64,000 nt of DNA from Dichotomocladium elegans (Eukaryota > Mucoromycota > Mucoromycetes > Mucorales > Lichtheimiaceae), in the NCBI GenBank assembly GCA_025716815.1, contig JAIXMN010000003.1, positions 1,178,001-1,242,000 on the forward strand, given 5' to 3'. A model generated the notes under the pieces. It had not been told where the DNA came from. It was given only the letters and a program-made list of their open reading frames with translations, and made no database searches. This document shows, piece by piece, positions 1-11,572 of this stretch (within the stretch, counting starts at the first letter, position 1; every line of letters starts with the position of its first letter). The position numbers were made by a program, and so were the translations under genes.

Positions 1-2087
1 ATTTCTTTCAACAAGAGGTATAGCGCACTAGTATTCGAGTATATCACACAACTAATGAGTAACCATATGCTAGGAATGTTTCGAGCAATACTCGCGACTC
101 TTGGACAGCATAGGAAAATCAGAGAAGTAACATTCAAGAATGGGCCAGTGTACCATTGGCTTCGATACTGACACTGGAATAATACACTAGACCGTCGGTT
201 TCAGCCACTAACCATACGGATGAACCCGCAGTCGTCGTCCAAATTGCTAGGGAACTTCATATACAGCGTTTAGAGGAATTACGACGCGAGATTGAAGAGA
301 CAAACGAAAAATACACGACACTTACGAATGAAATCCACGCCATACGAGACGGCAAATGGGATGAACGGTTAATCGCCGAAGAGGCATCAAAAGATCAACC
401 GAAAACTACAGTCTCAGCACATACAGAACTCACTATAGACGATAATGACGCAATAAAAATGGAACCCTCAGAGATAGTTGGCACGGAAGGAGCCGAAACA
501 ACACAGCATGAACAGAAGTCGGTGCCACCACAACTACCGCAAAATGAGAAAACAACAATCCCAACGTCGCCAGGAGTCAGTACAACCCCTCTTAGTCTGC
601 TGGATAACGGTAGTGCTGTGAATACTCCCGTTGAGCAAGGACCAGTGACTCCGGCCGAAGCCATGGCGACCCCTCCGCCCTTGCCACCTTCGCAACCATC
701 TCTACCAGCAGCACCGACAGAAATAAACATGCCGTTAGGGAACGATGTTGCCACCATTATGAATAGAATTGAGAACACCACACAGGGATCAGCACCTGCA
801 GTTGAGACACGGCAGCCGGAAACTGCCATCGTACAATCCATTGTAGAAGAGCCGACGCCAAAAGATGTGCTTGAGGCAGCATCCGAACCCCATGTGACAG
901 CACGACCTACGGTATCAGCACCTGAACCGGAAGATAGACAGGAGTCCGAAGAGAGCTTCCACTCTGCAGTGACACAAATGGAACACGAAATAGACTCAGT
1001 TGGACTTCAGCACGAGCAGCATCTCGCCGAACAATTACCACATTCGCATGCACTGCCACTACCTGTGGGACAACAGCCGTTAGTACAAAAAGAACCTCTG
1101 GCAGACGCAAGTTTTAGTATGAATTCTGTTTCCGCTGAAGAGCCATTGGACTCGGAAAACTCGAGCTGGGACAATGGGACGAAGAGAAAATCCGAAGACG
1201 ATGCGGAAACAATCACAGGGGAAGCTGAGGGCACGGAGGTTAAACGGCAGCGCACGGGCAATGGTGTGACACAGGAAATTACAGCTGAAAGCGTGTTGCC
1301 CAACAAAGAAGCTAGTCAGGAAAACGCGGAAATGAAGCCCAATGAGGCAGCGCCGATATCAAACACCTATCTTTTACCGTCGACAACAGCATCTACAGAT
1401 GCAATACATCAAAGTGCTGATGAGGAACCGAGATCGCCCGATGCTGTATATCCGAGATCGCCTGAAGCACCTCTATCGATGACAAGTGGTGCAGATGCAG
1501 AAAGCATCACTGGCAGTGAAAGCAATGCCCCAACACCCACAGGTTCAGCACCATCGTCTGAAAATAAACGTGCAGGCGGTGGAAGCAGCAGCAGTGGAAG
1601 GAGCAAGGATGAACAGAGACAGCAAAAATCGTGGCAAAAGAACATCAATTTGCTGTGGCGCGAGATCAGCAATCACAAGAACGGCGCAATGTTTATGAAT
1701 CCAATCAAGGAGGCAACCGCTCCGTCTTACTATGATATTGTGAAGCATCCCATGGATCTTAAAGCAATTAAGAATCGTATCCGTGATGGGGTAAAGTCTG
1801 AAAAAGAGTTGGGCGTATGAATCGACGTTGAATACTAAAATTAGTACTCCTAGTTCATTAAATCGACGGTTGAATTTGAGCGGGATATTGTTCTGATGCT
1901 AACAAACTCACTCATGTACAACAAAGAAGGCACGGAAATGTATCAAATGGCGGTAGAGATGCTCGAAGATGTGACAGAGCAGGTGAAACTATTCAAAACC
2001 GCAGATAGCAACTCCCCACCAGTTTCACACACTCGAAAAGCAAGCACCATAGCAAAAGATCGACGGAAGAGCATATCTGATTTTTAA
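1..2087 (+). CDS. BRD8: BRD8-like bromodomain protein (5' truncated)
   Basis: This is the 3' part of a gene whose start lies before the window. A long exon is open from about 191 to 1814. It begins with a charged helix (RLEELRREIEETNEKY) that resembles the segment following the SANT-like N-terminus of animal BRD8. A long Ser/Thr/Pro/Glu-rich linker follows, then a C-terminal bromodomain (KNINLLWREISNHKNG, YDIVKHPMDLKAIKNRI, then NSLMYNKEG with the acetyl-lysine-binding Asn). The bromodomain is split by a 39-nt intron (1815-1853) that contains a TACTAA-like branch site. A 41-nt intron (150-190) may precede the long exon, but exons before 190 are uncertain. In animals BRD8 is a subunit of the TIP60/NuA4 histone acetyltransferase, so a nuclear role is inferred. 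Family assignment rests on domain order and the helical segment. Confidence 0.8.
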
Positions 2088-2532
2088 TGCGCAATGCCAA
2101 AAGAAGGTTCTTTCTTCTGTTTCATATATTGTACTATGTATATCATGGGTAGATGCTGTGGTAAGCAAATTCTCGGTATGTCGTTATGGGTACTCTCTCT
2201 CCTTTCATGCGATGCTTTGATCACCGGCGATATTGGGACAACTCTTGTTGTGTCGCTACTGATGCGGCAGCTGCGGCCTTTTTCCGAATGAGTTTTGCAT
2301 AGTCTAAGTGGGACGTTGTAAGCAATTTTGTCGAAAATGATACCAAAAAATTTAAGCGAGAAAATCCTTACGCAAACCACATGCATTGCAAAGGGTGCGT
2401 GCACCGTCGGGACCCCGTCTCCATTCGGGAGTCTCTGAAATGTTACAAGAATGACATCGGCCCTGAAAGGAAGTCATTTTCTGTGTGTGGGCGGTGAGGG
2501 GCGGGTGAGCGCTTAGCTACCAACAAGCAATC
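2088..2532. other. Convergent intergenic region
   Basis: This gap lies between the stop codons of the BRD8-like gene and the minus-strand orphan. It presumably holds both 3' UTRs. Short open frames on both strands show no recognisable domain or splice pattern. Confidence 0.5.
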
Positions 2533-3245
2533 CTAAAATAGACGTACCCCACGGCGCTGGCGTTGGTGTTGGCGTAGTCTATGAATGGATGATGCTGGAC
2601 TTGGTGGGTATGCAGAAGATGATGATGATGAAAGTGTTTGAGGACAATAATATGCTGTGACAGCCCTGGAATTCGCAGCACGACGACGAATGCGCGGCTG
2701 ATGCTTTCGCATCCTTAATAATGCATTAAGCACCTCGTTGGCTCGCCCAATCATGTCGTCAAGCCACGGCTTGGAAGCATCTTCCTCGGGCCCCAAGTCT
2801 TTGTGGTGGGCGATGCTTTCGCACAGATGCTGGCAATGATGTATGACCTAAGTGGTGTTGATGGGGAGGGTTTGGAGGCGGGTTTATGCGGAATAAATTT
2901 TTCGTGTAAAGGGGGGGAAATTGAGAATAGCACCGGCTTACTTGGGCAATGTCGGAATTCATCGTCGCTGAAGAAGTCGTTGGATCCAATGAAAAGGTAT
3001 GCGGGGGACGTACGGACGAGGTAGTTGATTGCTGTACTTGATACGATGGTCTTGATAATGATTGTGTCGGTGGCGTCATTGGTGGTCGCGGAGGTTGCCA
3101 TGTGCGGTTGGGAAGGTAGTCGTCGATCACAGATATAGGTGGTAGGACTGGCATACTGCCTCTAGATGAATACCACTGCCTGAGTAAATACATGGACATG
3201 AGGGGACTGCATCAATTAACGCTACCCTTGAGGTTCAAGGGTCAT
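2533..3245 (-). CDS. Unrecognised conserved-looking protein, three exons
   Basis: I do not recognise this protein. The model starts with a 7-codon exon (MTLEPQ plus a split Gly at 3245). It continues after an intron ending in TTACTCAG, with a Pro/Ser-rich segment (VLPPISVIDDYLPNRTWQ), and after a second intron (donor GTAAGC, acceptor CTTAG) into a helical stretch. The phases agree across both introns. The third exon holds the most structured part: HHCQHLCESIAHHKDLG, then WLDDMIGRANEVLNALLRM, then a basic tail and a Ser-rich end. Codon choice in the helical part looks like genuine coding. A second reading frame is also open around 2940-3100, so exon 2 is the least certain part. A regulatory role is possible but not shown by any motif. 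Confidence 0.55.
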
Positions 3246-3930
3246 GTTTTGAGGATATGACTGGCGATAATAGACGGATAACGGTAGAAGAGCGTGAAAG
3301 AAGGGAAAAATGAAAACTGTTTATATCATGATATTCAGATCGAGATGTTCGTGATTGGGCGTATGACAAAAAATTGAGGAGAGAGAAAATCAAACAGAAA
3401 TGCCAGGCATACGGATCACATGGGAGTAAGTGTAACGCTACTTTAAAAACATCTTCATCTTGGCGATGTTATTGACGTTGCCCGGACACGTGCAGACATG
3501 TTTCTTTTTTCACACACAGGGTTGGGCTCATCAACAGATTCGTCCGCAAGATGTGTCTTACAAACGGAACAATGAGGTGACACCAGTAAAGGTACTATTT
3601 CCATGTAGGTTAATCACAATGAATCTTGTGCACGGTTCAAAAGCAAGGCAGGCCATGGTTAATAAGATTCAGCATAATCTCCCATGTGCATTTCATATTT
3701 AATTAGCAGGACTCTTGGGGATTGCAAGAGCCGTGAAATTCACAGCTTAAAAAGAAGCGTCTATGCCTGTTTTCTTTCGAGATCGCGCGGAGTGTAAAAG
3801 AGAGAAGGGGAGAATCTTTTGTATCGGCGTCCGATTTTTATATTTTTTTTTGAGTTGAAATGTTTGAGATGGGCCTAGTGGACCTTTTTAGTCTTTCTCT
3901 CCCTCACTTGCTGTTGTAGAAAAAGTCCTG
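3246..3930. other. Divergent intergenic region
   Basis: This gap lies upstream of both flanking genes and should hold their promoters. An 80-codon plus-strand frame at 3460-3702 has no domain or signal. The last 100 bases before the P5 ATPase are T- and CT-rich, as is common upstream of start codons here. Confidence 0.45.
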
Positions 3931-4932
3931 ATGAGAGCGGCTGGATTGCTCTTCAGCACAATCCTCCTATGGATGGCTCACCGAGCACAAGCCATTCCGG
4001 TTTTCAATACAGGTTAGATGATAGCTGTCAAAATGATGTCACAACTTAACCAAATGGCGTCCCTCCATTTTTGTTTTGTAAACAGCAAACGATCGTGACT
4101 TGCATGGGAACGCTTGTCCCTTACCACCTCAGCATAACACGGCCTGTCCTTTGCTCTGCGTCACCAACCATAACCTGTGCCCTGCAGCATTAGCGCCAAC
4201 GTGTCCTGCTGGCCAGACATTCTGTTTCGACGGCACCTGCCAAACTTCGTGCGAGGGTATTACCAACGCGTGCATGTGCGACGATCTGACAGCTCCCTAT
4301 ACAAACTACGTCCCGTGTATGTCCGGTCAGCTGGTTAATATCACTCACTACAACTCGACACTCGGCCAAAGCCAAGTGCAGGAGACTTGTGCGTCGGCAG
4401 CCAACTTGGTGTCGACCGATATTGGCATCTGGGGAACGGACGTTAACAAAACCCACATTTGGGCTGCATGCCCCGTGCCTCCAGACCCAACCTTCACTTT
4501 CCGAGAGCCCATGTGGATAGCCGTCTGGTCGCTGATGTGTATCGAGGCAGGCTTGCTTATCATGTGGCATCTTTACAAGACTGGCCGTGAATACACTTTC
4601 CACCAATCCATGCGATCTACCGCTGCGTTGACTATATCTTCTTCTCCATCCCTGTCCGTAGACGAAAAGATGGACGTGGCCACCAGCGGAAATATTGACA
4701 AGCAACAAGAGAAGCAGAAAGCTGATAAGTGGGCCGATTCCTCCGAAACATCGTCTCTCCAGGACTCTGAGCGATTGATATTCCGCGGCTTTAACACCGA
4801 CTACTTTGGTACTTTTGTGTTTGGCTCTGTCGTAGTAGTTACCCTGCTTTTTGTGATCTTCTTGGGATGTATTGTCAGCGATTACTGTAAGTTGCTTATC
4901 CAGTTCAAAACTGTGAGGAAGGAGTGGGCAAA

Positions 4933-4968
<36 letters not shown>

Positions 4969-7900
4969 AGCAACAAAAAAAAAAGATGAGAGACTGATGA
5001 AAATGTGATACAGACGGTAATTTAGGTGGAACCGAATTCGCGGTGTTTTTAGCCAGCGAGCTATCGTCCAAGATTTTCTGCGCTGTCTGGCACATCGCCT
5101 CTGCTTGGTTTGCTGTTGTCCTCCTTTCGCGAAAACGCCTGGTCAACTACTTCCGCATTGAAAATTATGCCCATAACGCGAAATATATCCAGGTGGAACG
5201 ACGCCAAGAGGAGCAAATTTTCCTTGACGACGGTAATCGCCTGATCGCGAAACTCCGCCAGATTGAACGACGACTTACCAAGCGTTTCAGGTAAGCATGG
5301 GCGATGTTGCAATAGCGGGACAAAGATAAACTGAACAGCTTCATACGATAGGATGGATGTCCTAGTTGAGACCCAAAAGATCAAATATACCGTGAACAAG
5401 CTGCGCTTCTTTGAGTACCAATGCATGCGCTATGTCTTCAATACCGAGAAACACAAATTTGAACCCTACGAGTTCGATTTAGGGTCAACTAATAGAAGAC
5501 TTCTTGAATATAATACTGGCTTGACAACCAAAGAAGCTGCAGAGCGTCAGGACTTACTCGGTGCCAATCTTATCAATGTCTATGTTCCATCAATCCCTGT
5601 AGCAATTGCTCAAGAGTAAGTTATTTACTGATCGCGAGAAGTTGTGTTTGCTCCTCCTCACATCTGTTCCTTAGGTTTGCATCGTTTATTTACCTTTATC
5701 AAATCATGTGCATGTGGGTCTGGTAGTAAGTATCGATAAAAAGAAAAAGAGAGATCGCAGGTTATCGGTCGGACCACTTACTCATGGTCGCTCCTTCGAT
5801 ATAGCTATTTTGGCTATTACAAGATGGGTGTTGTCCAAACTTGTATTATTCTTGTGGCTGCTCTGGTCCGCGTCGTTCTTCGACTGAGAGCCGAACACCG
5901 TGTTAAGGCCATGGCGGAGTATGTTGACAAGATTTGCGTTCTCCGTGACGGAGTATGGAAAGAAGATGTCTCGACAGGTGATCTAGTGCCGGGCGATGTA
6001 TTCGAGGTCCGTGAAAATACCCAGCTTCCCTGCGACGCTGTAATCCTCTCTGGCACAGTTGTCGTGAACGAATCATCGCTCACCGGCGAGGCCATGCCAA
6101 TCCGCAAAATTGCGATCAACAACGACGATAGCGAGTACGACATGATGGGGTCAAGCAAGAACAACACCTTGTTTGCTGGCACACTTGTTGCCCAGACGAC
6201 ACCTTCAGCAGACGGAGCCGGCCGAACTTACGCTCTCGCGCTGCGTACCGGTATCAGTAGCGAGAAGGGCATGCTGATTCACAAGATTTTATTCCCTGCT
6301 CCTGTGAACTTCATCTTTAACGAGCATATCAAGCTTGCTATCTGTATTCTTCTTCTGTGGGGCGGTATTGCATTTTCCTTGACAATCTGGTGGATGGGCC
6401 GCGGCAATATTACGAGTTGGTTTTATGGTGTCTTTATTATCTCTGAAATCTTCTCGCCCCTTTTGCCTGCTTCATTTACAATCAACCAGTCGGTCTCTGC
6501 AGCTCGCTTGCGCGCTAAAAAGATCTTGTGTCTCGATCTGCCCCGTATCAATCTCTCGGGCAAGGTCCGTATCTTTTGCTTTGACAAAACAGGCACGCTG
6601 ACCCGCGAAGGCCTCGAGTTTTATGGTGCTGTCGCGAAGCCGACGGCCTCCAGCTCATTCCCTGCACGTGAGGAGGACCCTCTGAAGATGGAGCGCATGC
6701 TTGCCATGGGCATTGCCACGTGTCATGCCGTCACTAAGGTGCACGATCAATACATTGGTAACCCTGTCGACATTGAGTCTTTTAACGCAATGAAGTGGGA
6801 GCTCCAGCCTCCTGCCGATGCTGCCTATCTTGACACACTTGTTCCTCCGGCTGCTACACCCAACGAGAAACCGCAACCTGTGCATGTGGTCAGGCGCTTC
6901 GAGTTTGTCCATGCCCGCGCATCGCAGTCAGTGGCTGTCTACGACCCGAGCACTGGGCATGTTCATGTATTCCTCAAAGGCTCCTTTGAAAAAGTCAAGC
7001 ATCTTTCTATTCCCGAGAGTGTACCTGCACAGTATGACCAGACGGCGGCCAACTATGCGCGGGAAGGCTGCTATGTACTTGCACTCGCAAGCCGCGACCT
7101 TGGTGTACTTGGTGAGGATGTGACCCTCGAAGCAATCAAGCAAATGTCGCGCGAGGAACTCGAAGCAGAATGCCAGTTTACTGGCTTTGTACTGTTCCGA
7201 AATATGCTCAAGCACGACACTGCAGAGGCGATCGCTGAACTCAAGGCAGGCGACACTCGCACTGTAATGATCACAGGTGACACGGCTTTGACAGGCATCT
7301 TTATTGCTCGCCAGTGCGGTATGATTGGGCCTAATCAGCGCGTGCTGCTCGGCGACGTTATTGACAACGCTGTGGTGTGGCACGATGTTGATTCGGGCAA
7401 TCAAGTTGATGTGGATGATGTGCTCTCATCCGATCCTCATGTGGACCACGAAAAGCAGGTCGAACTTGCTGTCACCGGACGCGCCTTCGAGGCGCTCATT
7501 AGCCAAAACAAAATGCGCAAATACTTGCTCCTTACGCGTGTGTTCGCTCGCATGACTCCTACTGACAAGGTACAATGTGTTCGCCTCCACATGGAGAAAG
7601 GCATCACCGCCATGTGCGGCGACGGTGGCAACGACTGCGGTGCATTGCGCGCTGCACACGTAGGTCTTGCGTTGTCGGAGGCCGAGGCGTCCATTGTGTC
7701 TCCATTTAGCACCAGCAACCGATCGATCACGCAATGCGTCGAGCTTCTCCGCCAAGGCCGTTCTGCGCTCGCAACTAGCTTCGCAAACTACAAATTTTTG
7801 ATTTTCTATGGCGAATGCATGGCTTGCTGGGAATTGATCATGTTCTACTTCACCGTCATTGCGCCACAGCCTGTCTGGATCACAATTGATGGCTTCATCG

Positions 7901-8711
7901 TCACGTTCATGACCTTCGCGATCACGCAGGCGCGACCGGCCGATAAGCTCGGACCCTCACGCCCCACCGCAAAGCCTGTCGGTCCTTATACTCTCATGTC
8001 CATCCTGGGCGTCGTATTTATCAACTTCTGGTTCATTGTCTGCAGGTAATGGTTGGCTCTGTTTGTTTATATACGAGGGAACTAAATCACATCCTTCCCC
8101 CAATTAGTGTGATCTGGCTATTCCAGCAGGAATGGTTCGTATGCAATGAGTTCGACAGCGCTACTGTGAATTCTGCGCTCTGGTGGTTGATTGGAGACAA
8201 TTACGAGGCTGAGATCATCGCCCTTGTCATCATCTCGCAGTTCTTCCACAACGCGGCTGTGGTTAATTTTGGCTCTATTTACAGACAATCCTGGTGGCGT
8301 AACTATATACTCGTCTTCTTTTGGTGTTGCTTCTTCGTGAGCACCAGTTATCTTATGCTTGCCGATCCCAATCCATACAGCTGCATCGTAAGTCTGCTGA
8401 GCAAACCCCGTTAAACCCATGGTTTTCCTCATTTACTTTGTATCTAGTTCCGTATTAACTGTGGCACGGCCTCGGTGCTTGAAGAGCTCGGATACCCTAC
8501 ACCCTATTGGCACATTGACGACTACAATTCGCCATTAGGACATAATGTATTACCCAGGTCTTTCCGCTGGAAATTATGGGGCTTCGTTCTGGGCAACATG
8601 CTCGCCACCGTCATCTGGGAACGCGTTGTCATGCTCACTCTTGTGCGACGCTGGGTCGTCAAGCGCAATACTACCAATCCTCCTAAGAACCGGCTTTTCA
8701 TCAAGCTCTAA
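3931..8711 (+). CDS. P5B-like P-type ATPase with signal peptide and Cys-rich ectodomain
   Basis: This is an eight-exon gene. The exons are 3931-4012, 4086-4886, 5026-5290, 5352-5615, 5675-5725, 5805-8045, 8108-8387 and 8448-8711, and they sum to 1415 aa. The catalytic core is complete: actuator motif SSLTGEAMP, phosphorylation site CFDKTGTLT (Asp about 748), hinge MITGDT and GDGGNDCGAL (about 1093). The NDCGAL form and the RINLSGKVRIFCFDKTGT context are typical of P5 ATPases, and P5B members transport polyamines out of lysosomes or vacuoles. The M4 motif here reads SPLLPAS where P5B enzymes have PPALP. The N-terminus is unusual: a signal peptide of about 21 residues, then a segment with 13 cysteines, then two membrane spans before the usual core. 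Substrate is inferred only. Intron 2 contains a GA microsatellite. Confidence 0.93.
4938..4963 (+). repeat. (GA)n microsatellite in an intron
   Basis: About 13 GA units lie inside intron 2 (4887-5025) of the P5-type ATPase gene. The exon frame ends at the GTAAGT donor just before, so the repeat is not translated in the spliced model. Confidence 0.85.
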
Positions 8712-9344
8712 ACCGGTTTTCTCCTTAGCTAAAAGTATCAACTCGTGTATATCCTGTATACATTATTTAATTCCCATTATTTCTTTCAACAAGTAATATA
8801 TTAATGTTATTCTTTAAAATTCGTAGCGGCAATAGTACAAGCAGATTTATATACCTACGTATATTTAGATAATTCGATTTGCTTTTGCTCATGGGCACCG
8901 GTGGGCTTCTTGAGTTTCAAAAGGAAAAAGCCATCCTCGCCTCGCCCCATTTTTTTTTGACGCTGCAGATAAATAACTACTTCAGACAAAGAAGACGGGA
9001 AGCTTCCCATCCTGCCTCTACAGTGCGGGGCATATTAAGTTCAAGAAGAACAGCGCTGTGCTCAGCAGGAAAGCGGGGCGGGTATAGGTACAAGCCTATT
9101 ATGCGGATTTGTATGGGAAGGTACTGTATATAGCCAAAACAACGTGGGCTTCGCCAAGATGCTGAGGCCAGGATCCATGCTGTCTTTGCACACAGTTCTT
9201 TTTTTTTTTTTCCTCCAGAACATGAGGCGGAATGATGGCTCCAGCCAGTCTCACCCGCAAAAATGTATGATATTTTTCATGCTACATATACAAAGGCTGC
9301 GTCTGTATATATTTTTTTCCTATTTTGCTTTTTCTTCGGTTGAC
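8712..9344. other. Intergenic region
   Basis: This gap lies between the P5 ATPase stop and the CRIPT start. It is AT-rich with T-runs near 9200 and 9310. Open frames of up to 118 codons are present but carry no domain. A short minus-strand frame near 8900 could be coding but has no supporting features. Confidence 0.4.
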
Positions 9345-9864
9345 ATGGTTTGCAAGAAATGCGAAAAGAAATTAACGGGTGTGGCAGCACCCGATAAATG
9401 GAAAGAAGGTTCGAACAATGCAGTCGGTATGTCTAATGAACATGAAATGGCAAGTCTCTTGTCCTGTTTGCCTCACATTGTGCGCCATTGTAGCCGGTAA
9501 AGGCAATCGCAAGATCAATCAAAACAAGCTCTTGTCGAAATCCGCAAAGATCCGGTATTTATTCTGGTTGTTGATGTTAAGCAATTGTCCTCTTTTTTTA
9601 ACATGGAAGAAATTAGATTTAATCCATACGAGACGAAATGCAAGCTTTGTAAGACGAAAGTTCATCAGCAACAAGCCCATTACTGCCAACGTTCGTATAT
9701 GGGAGGACGGTCTAGTGTGTGATTTTCAGCAAGCTCATGTCTCTCCCCCCCCTCTCTCTCTATATATATATATATGCTTAGAATGTGCCTATAAGCGCGG
9801 TATATGTGCCATGTGTGGCAAGCAGGTGTTGGACACCACAGGTTACAAACAGTCGTCAAAGTGA
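9345..9864 (+). CDS. CRIPT: CRIPT family zinc-binding protein
   Basis: This is a four-exon gene (9345-9426, 9494-9554, 9617-9690, 9782-9864) of 99 aa, close to the roughly 100 aa of animal CRIPT. The protein starts MVCKKCEKKLTGV, contains RKINQNKLLS, a C-x2-C knuckle (KCKLCKTKVH), HYCQQCAYKRGICAMCGK and a C-terminal KQ-x-S tail. The CxxC pairs match the whole family. In animals CRIPT was described as a PDZ-binding and microtubule-linked protein and has since been tied to the minor spliceosome. The fungal role is unknown. Intron 3 would use a GTTCGT donor, which is weak, and it ends after a TA-repeat. The coding end overlaps the stop of the minus-strand neighbour by 9 bases. Confidence 0.92.
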
Positions 9865-10263
9865 AGAAGAGGGTCCACCATGCTTGAGCCAGTGAATGGC
9901 TTCTTCCTCCGTTACTGCCGTAGCAAAGTCGAATCGAAAGGGTTGCGGTTGCGTTATTGCCGTTGTAGTAGTTATTTGTGAAGGTGGCGGTGGCGGTTGT
10001 ATTGGCTCTTTTTCTTTGCATGTACGCACACACAAACAAACACATAACATATTCACATACACGGATACTTTTTTTAAATAAAGAACTCTTAAAGATAAAA
10101 AGTGACAGGATAAAAAAATGTGTATGTGGGGGGAGGGGCGCTTACCTGCAGACTGCCCGGCCGTTAGTTTGGCGTGCTCTTCAAGTAGCTGTCGCCGAGT
10201 TTCCGCCTCAGCGTGTTCGATCCGTTTTTGATCTTCTTCTTGTTTTAACTGAAGGGGATTCAT
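9856..10263 (-). CDS. Small orphan protein, two exons
   Basis: I do not recognise this protein. Exon 1 starts at 10263 with a charged helix (KQEEDQKRIEHAEAETRRQL) and ends at a GTAAGC donor. Exon 2 begins after an AAAAAG acceptor near 10005 with a Pro/Thr linker and ends FRFDFATAVTEEEAIHWL followed by a short tail. The phase agrees and the product is about 90 aa. The C-terminal block has balanced codon use, so I believe it is real. Its stop codon lies inside the last CRIPT exon on the other strand, giving a tail-to-tail coding overlap (9856-9864). Confidence 0.55.
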   Translation of the reverse strand: MNPLQLKQEEDQKRIEHAEAETRRQLLEEHAKLTAGQSAGKRPSPHIHIFLSCHFLSLRVLYLKKVSVYVNMLCVCLCVRTCKEKEPIQPPPPPSQITTTTAITQPQPFRFDFATAVTEEEAIHWLKHGGPSSSL

Positions 10264-10532
10264 ACAATTGACATTGAGGTTATTGGTCCCATGTGGGAAA
10301 GTTATGGCAGATCAAGATCGGTGTACTAACGATGGCTGCATGGCGGATTCTGTACTGTTCTAAGCGAAGGCGCAATGCGTGGACTCTGTCATACATGATA
10401 GTCAAGAAAATAAAAATAAAATAAAAAAACGTTGCGGAGGGAGGAGGGAAGGAGAAGGAATAAATACTTTGCTCTCCTCGCTTTTTTCTTTCTCTCTCAC
10501 TTTTTCTTTCTCTTTCTGGCTATTCATCTCTT

Positions 10533-11496
10533 ATGCAGTTTTCAGGAACACTCTATACCTACTATAAGCCCAAAAAGCTGACAGCCTTCGCGTCTGACCC
10601 CGTCGACGCGTCTAAAGTGGTTGTCTATGTTGGTGGATTGACGGACGGCTACAACAGCGTCCCGTTCCTTGAGCCGTTGCAAGCTGCGTTAGCGGATATC
10701 GGTTGGTCACTGATCCAAGTGCAGCTGTCCTCAAGCTATACAGGCTATGGCATTGTCAATCTCCAGACCGACAGTGACGAGCTTGACCATCTTGTTCGGT
10801 ATCTCAAGGAAGAAAAGAAGAAGAAGACAATCGTCCTTCTGGGCCACTCGACCGGTGAGTGAATATCAGAGGGATGATGATGGGAGCGCGTGATGATCAT
10901 GCTAAGCTTATCCTTCCCCAGGATCCCAGGATTGCTACTGGCACAACAAAAACGGCAAAATGAACGCAGCTGTGGCTGGATACATCCTTCAGGCACCTGT
11001 GTCAGACCGTGAGAGCACATACGCCCATGATCCAAGAGCTGCCGAATGGGTAAGCTTGGCAAGCGCCATGCGAGCCGATGGCAGAGGCGCAGAGCTCATG
11101 CCACGCGCCATTGGACATGTCCCCACCACAGCCGACCGTTATTTCTCTCTAAATGCCTTTGGGTAGGTATTAAAAAAGAAGCCAGCCTTGCTCCTGCTTG
11201 TCTCTTAAACCTTCTCTAGTGGGGATGATGACGTATTCTCCACCGATTTACCGGATGACATGATTGAGCGGCTTTACAAGGACGTGCATCGTCCCATGGC
11301 ATGGGTCCACGCAAAGGACGACGAGCATTGGGTGACCACGAATGATCAAATGGATGTGATGAAGCGTTACCAAAAGTTCTGCCCAGCGATCGAAATGATC
11401 GGCACGGTCGAGAGCGGCGGCCACGAAATCGCTTCTGAGGAGGGAAAACATCAATTGGTAGATTTTGTGCTCGAGTTTATCCGCAAGTTCGAATAG
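10533..11496 (+). CDS. DUF1749 alpha/beta hydrolase
   Basis: This is a three-exon gene (10533-10854, 10922-11162, 11220-11496) of 279 aa. It shows an alpha/beta hydrolase fold. An early strand (VVVYVGGLTDGY) carries the GG of the oxyanion region. The nucleophile elbow LGHSTGSQDC has Ser in G-H-S-T-G and lies across intron 1. A late Asp region (WVHAKDDEHW) and a final His (ESGGHEI) complete the triad. The GHSTGSQD elbow and overall layout match the DUF1749/UPF0613 family. This family includes fungal esterases that hydrolyse siderophores (SidJ-type), but the substrate here cannot be read from sequence. No signal peptide is present, so a cytosolic enzyme is likely. Confidence 0.88.
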
Positions 11497-11572
11497 ATAA
11501 GATGGAATACCAGTGCTGGATCTTTCATTTTCAATAAGAGAATTCAGAGATCATTATAAAAGAGAAATCCAA

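Noticed and set aside
4190..5146. 318-codon minus-strand frame over the P5 ATPase 5' exons
   Set aside because: It lies opposite exons with clear ATPase-family and membrane features, and it translates the GA microsatellite as an SL repeat.
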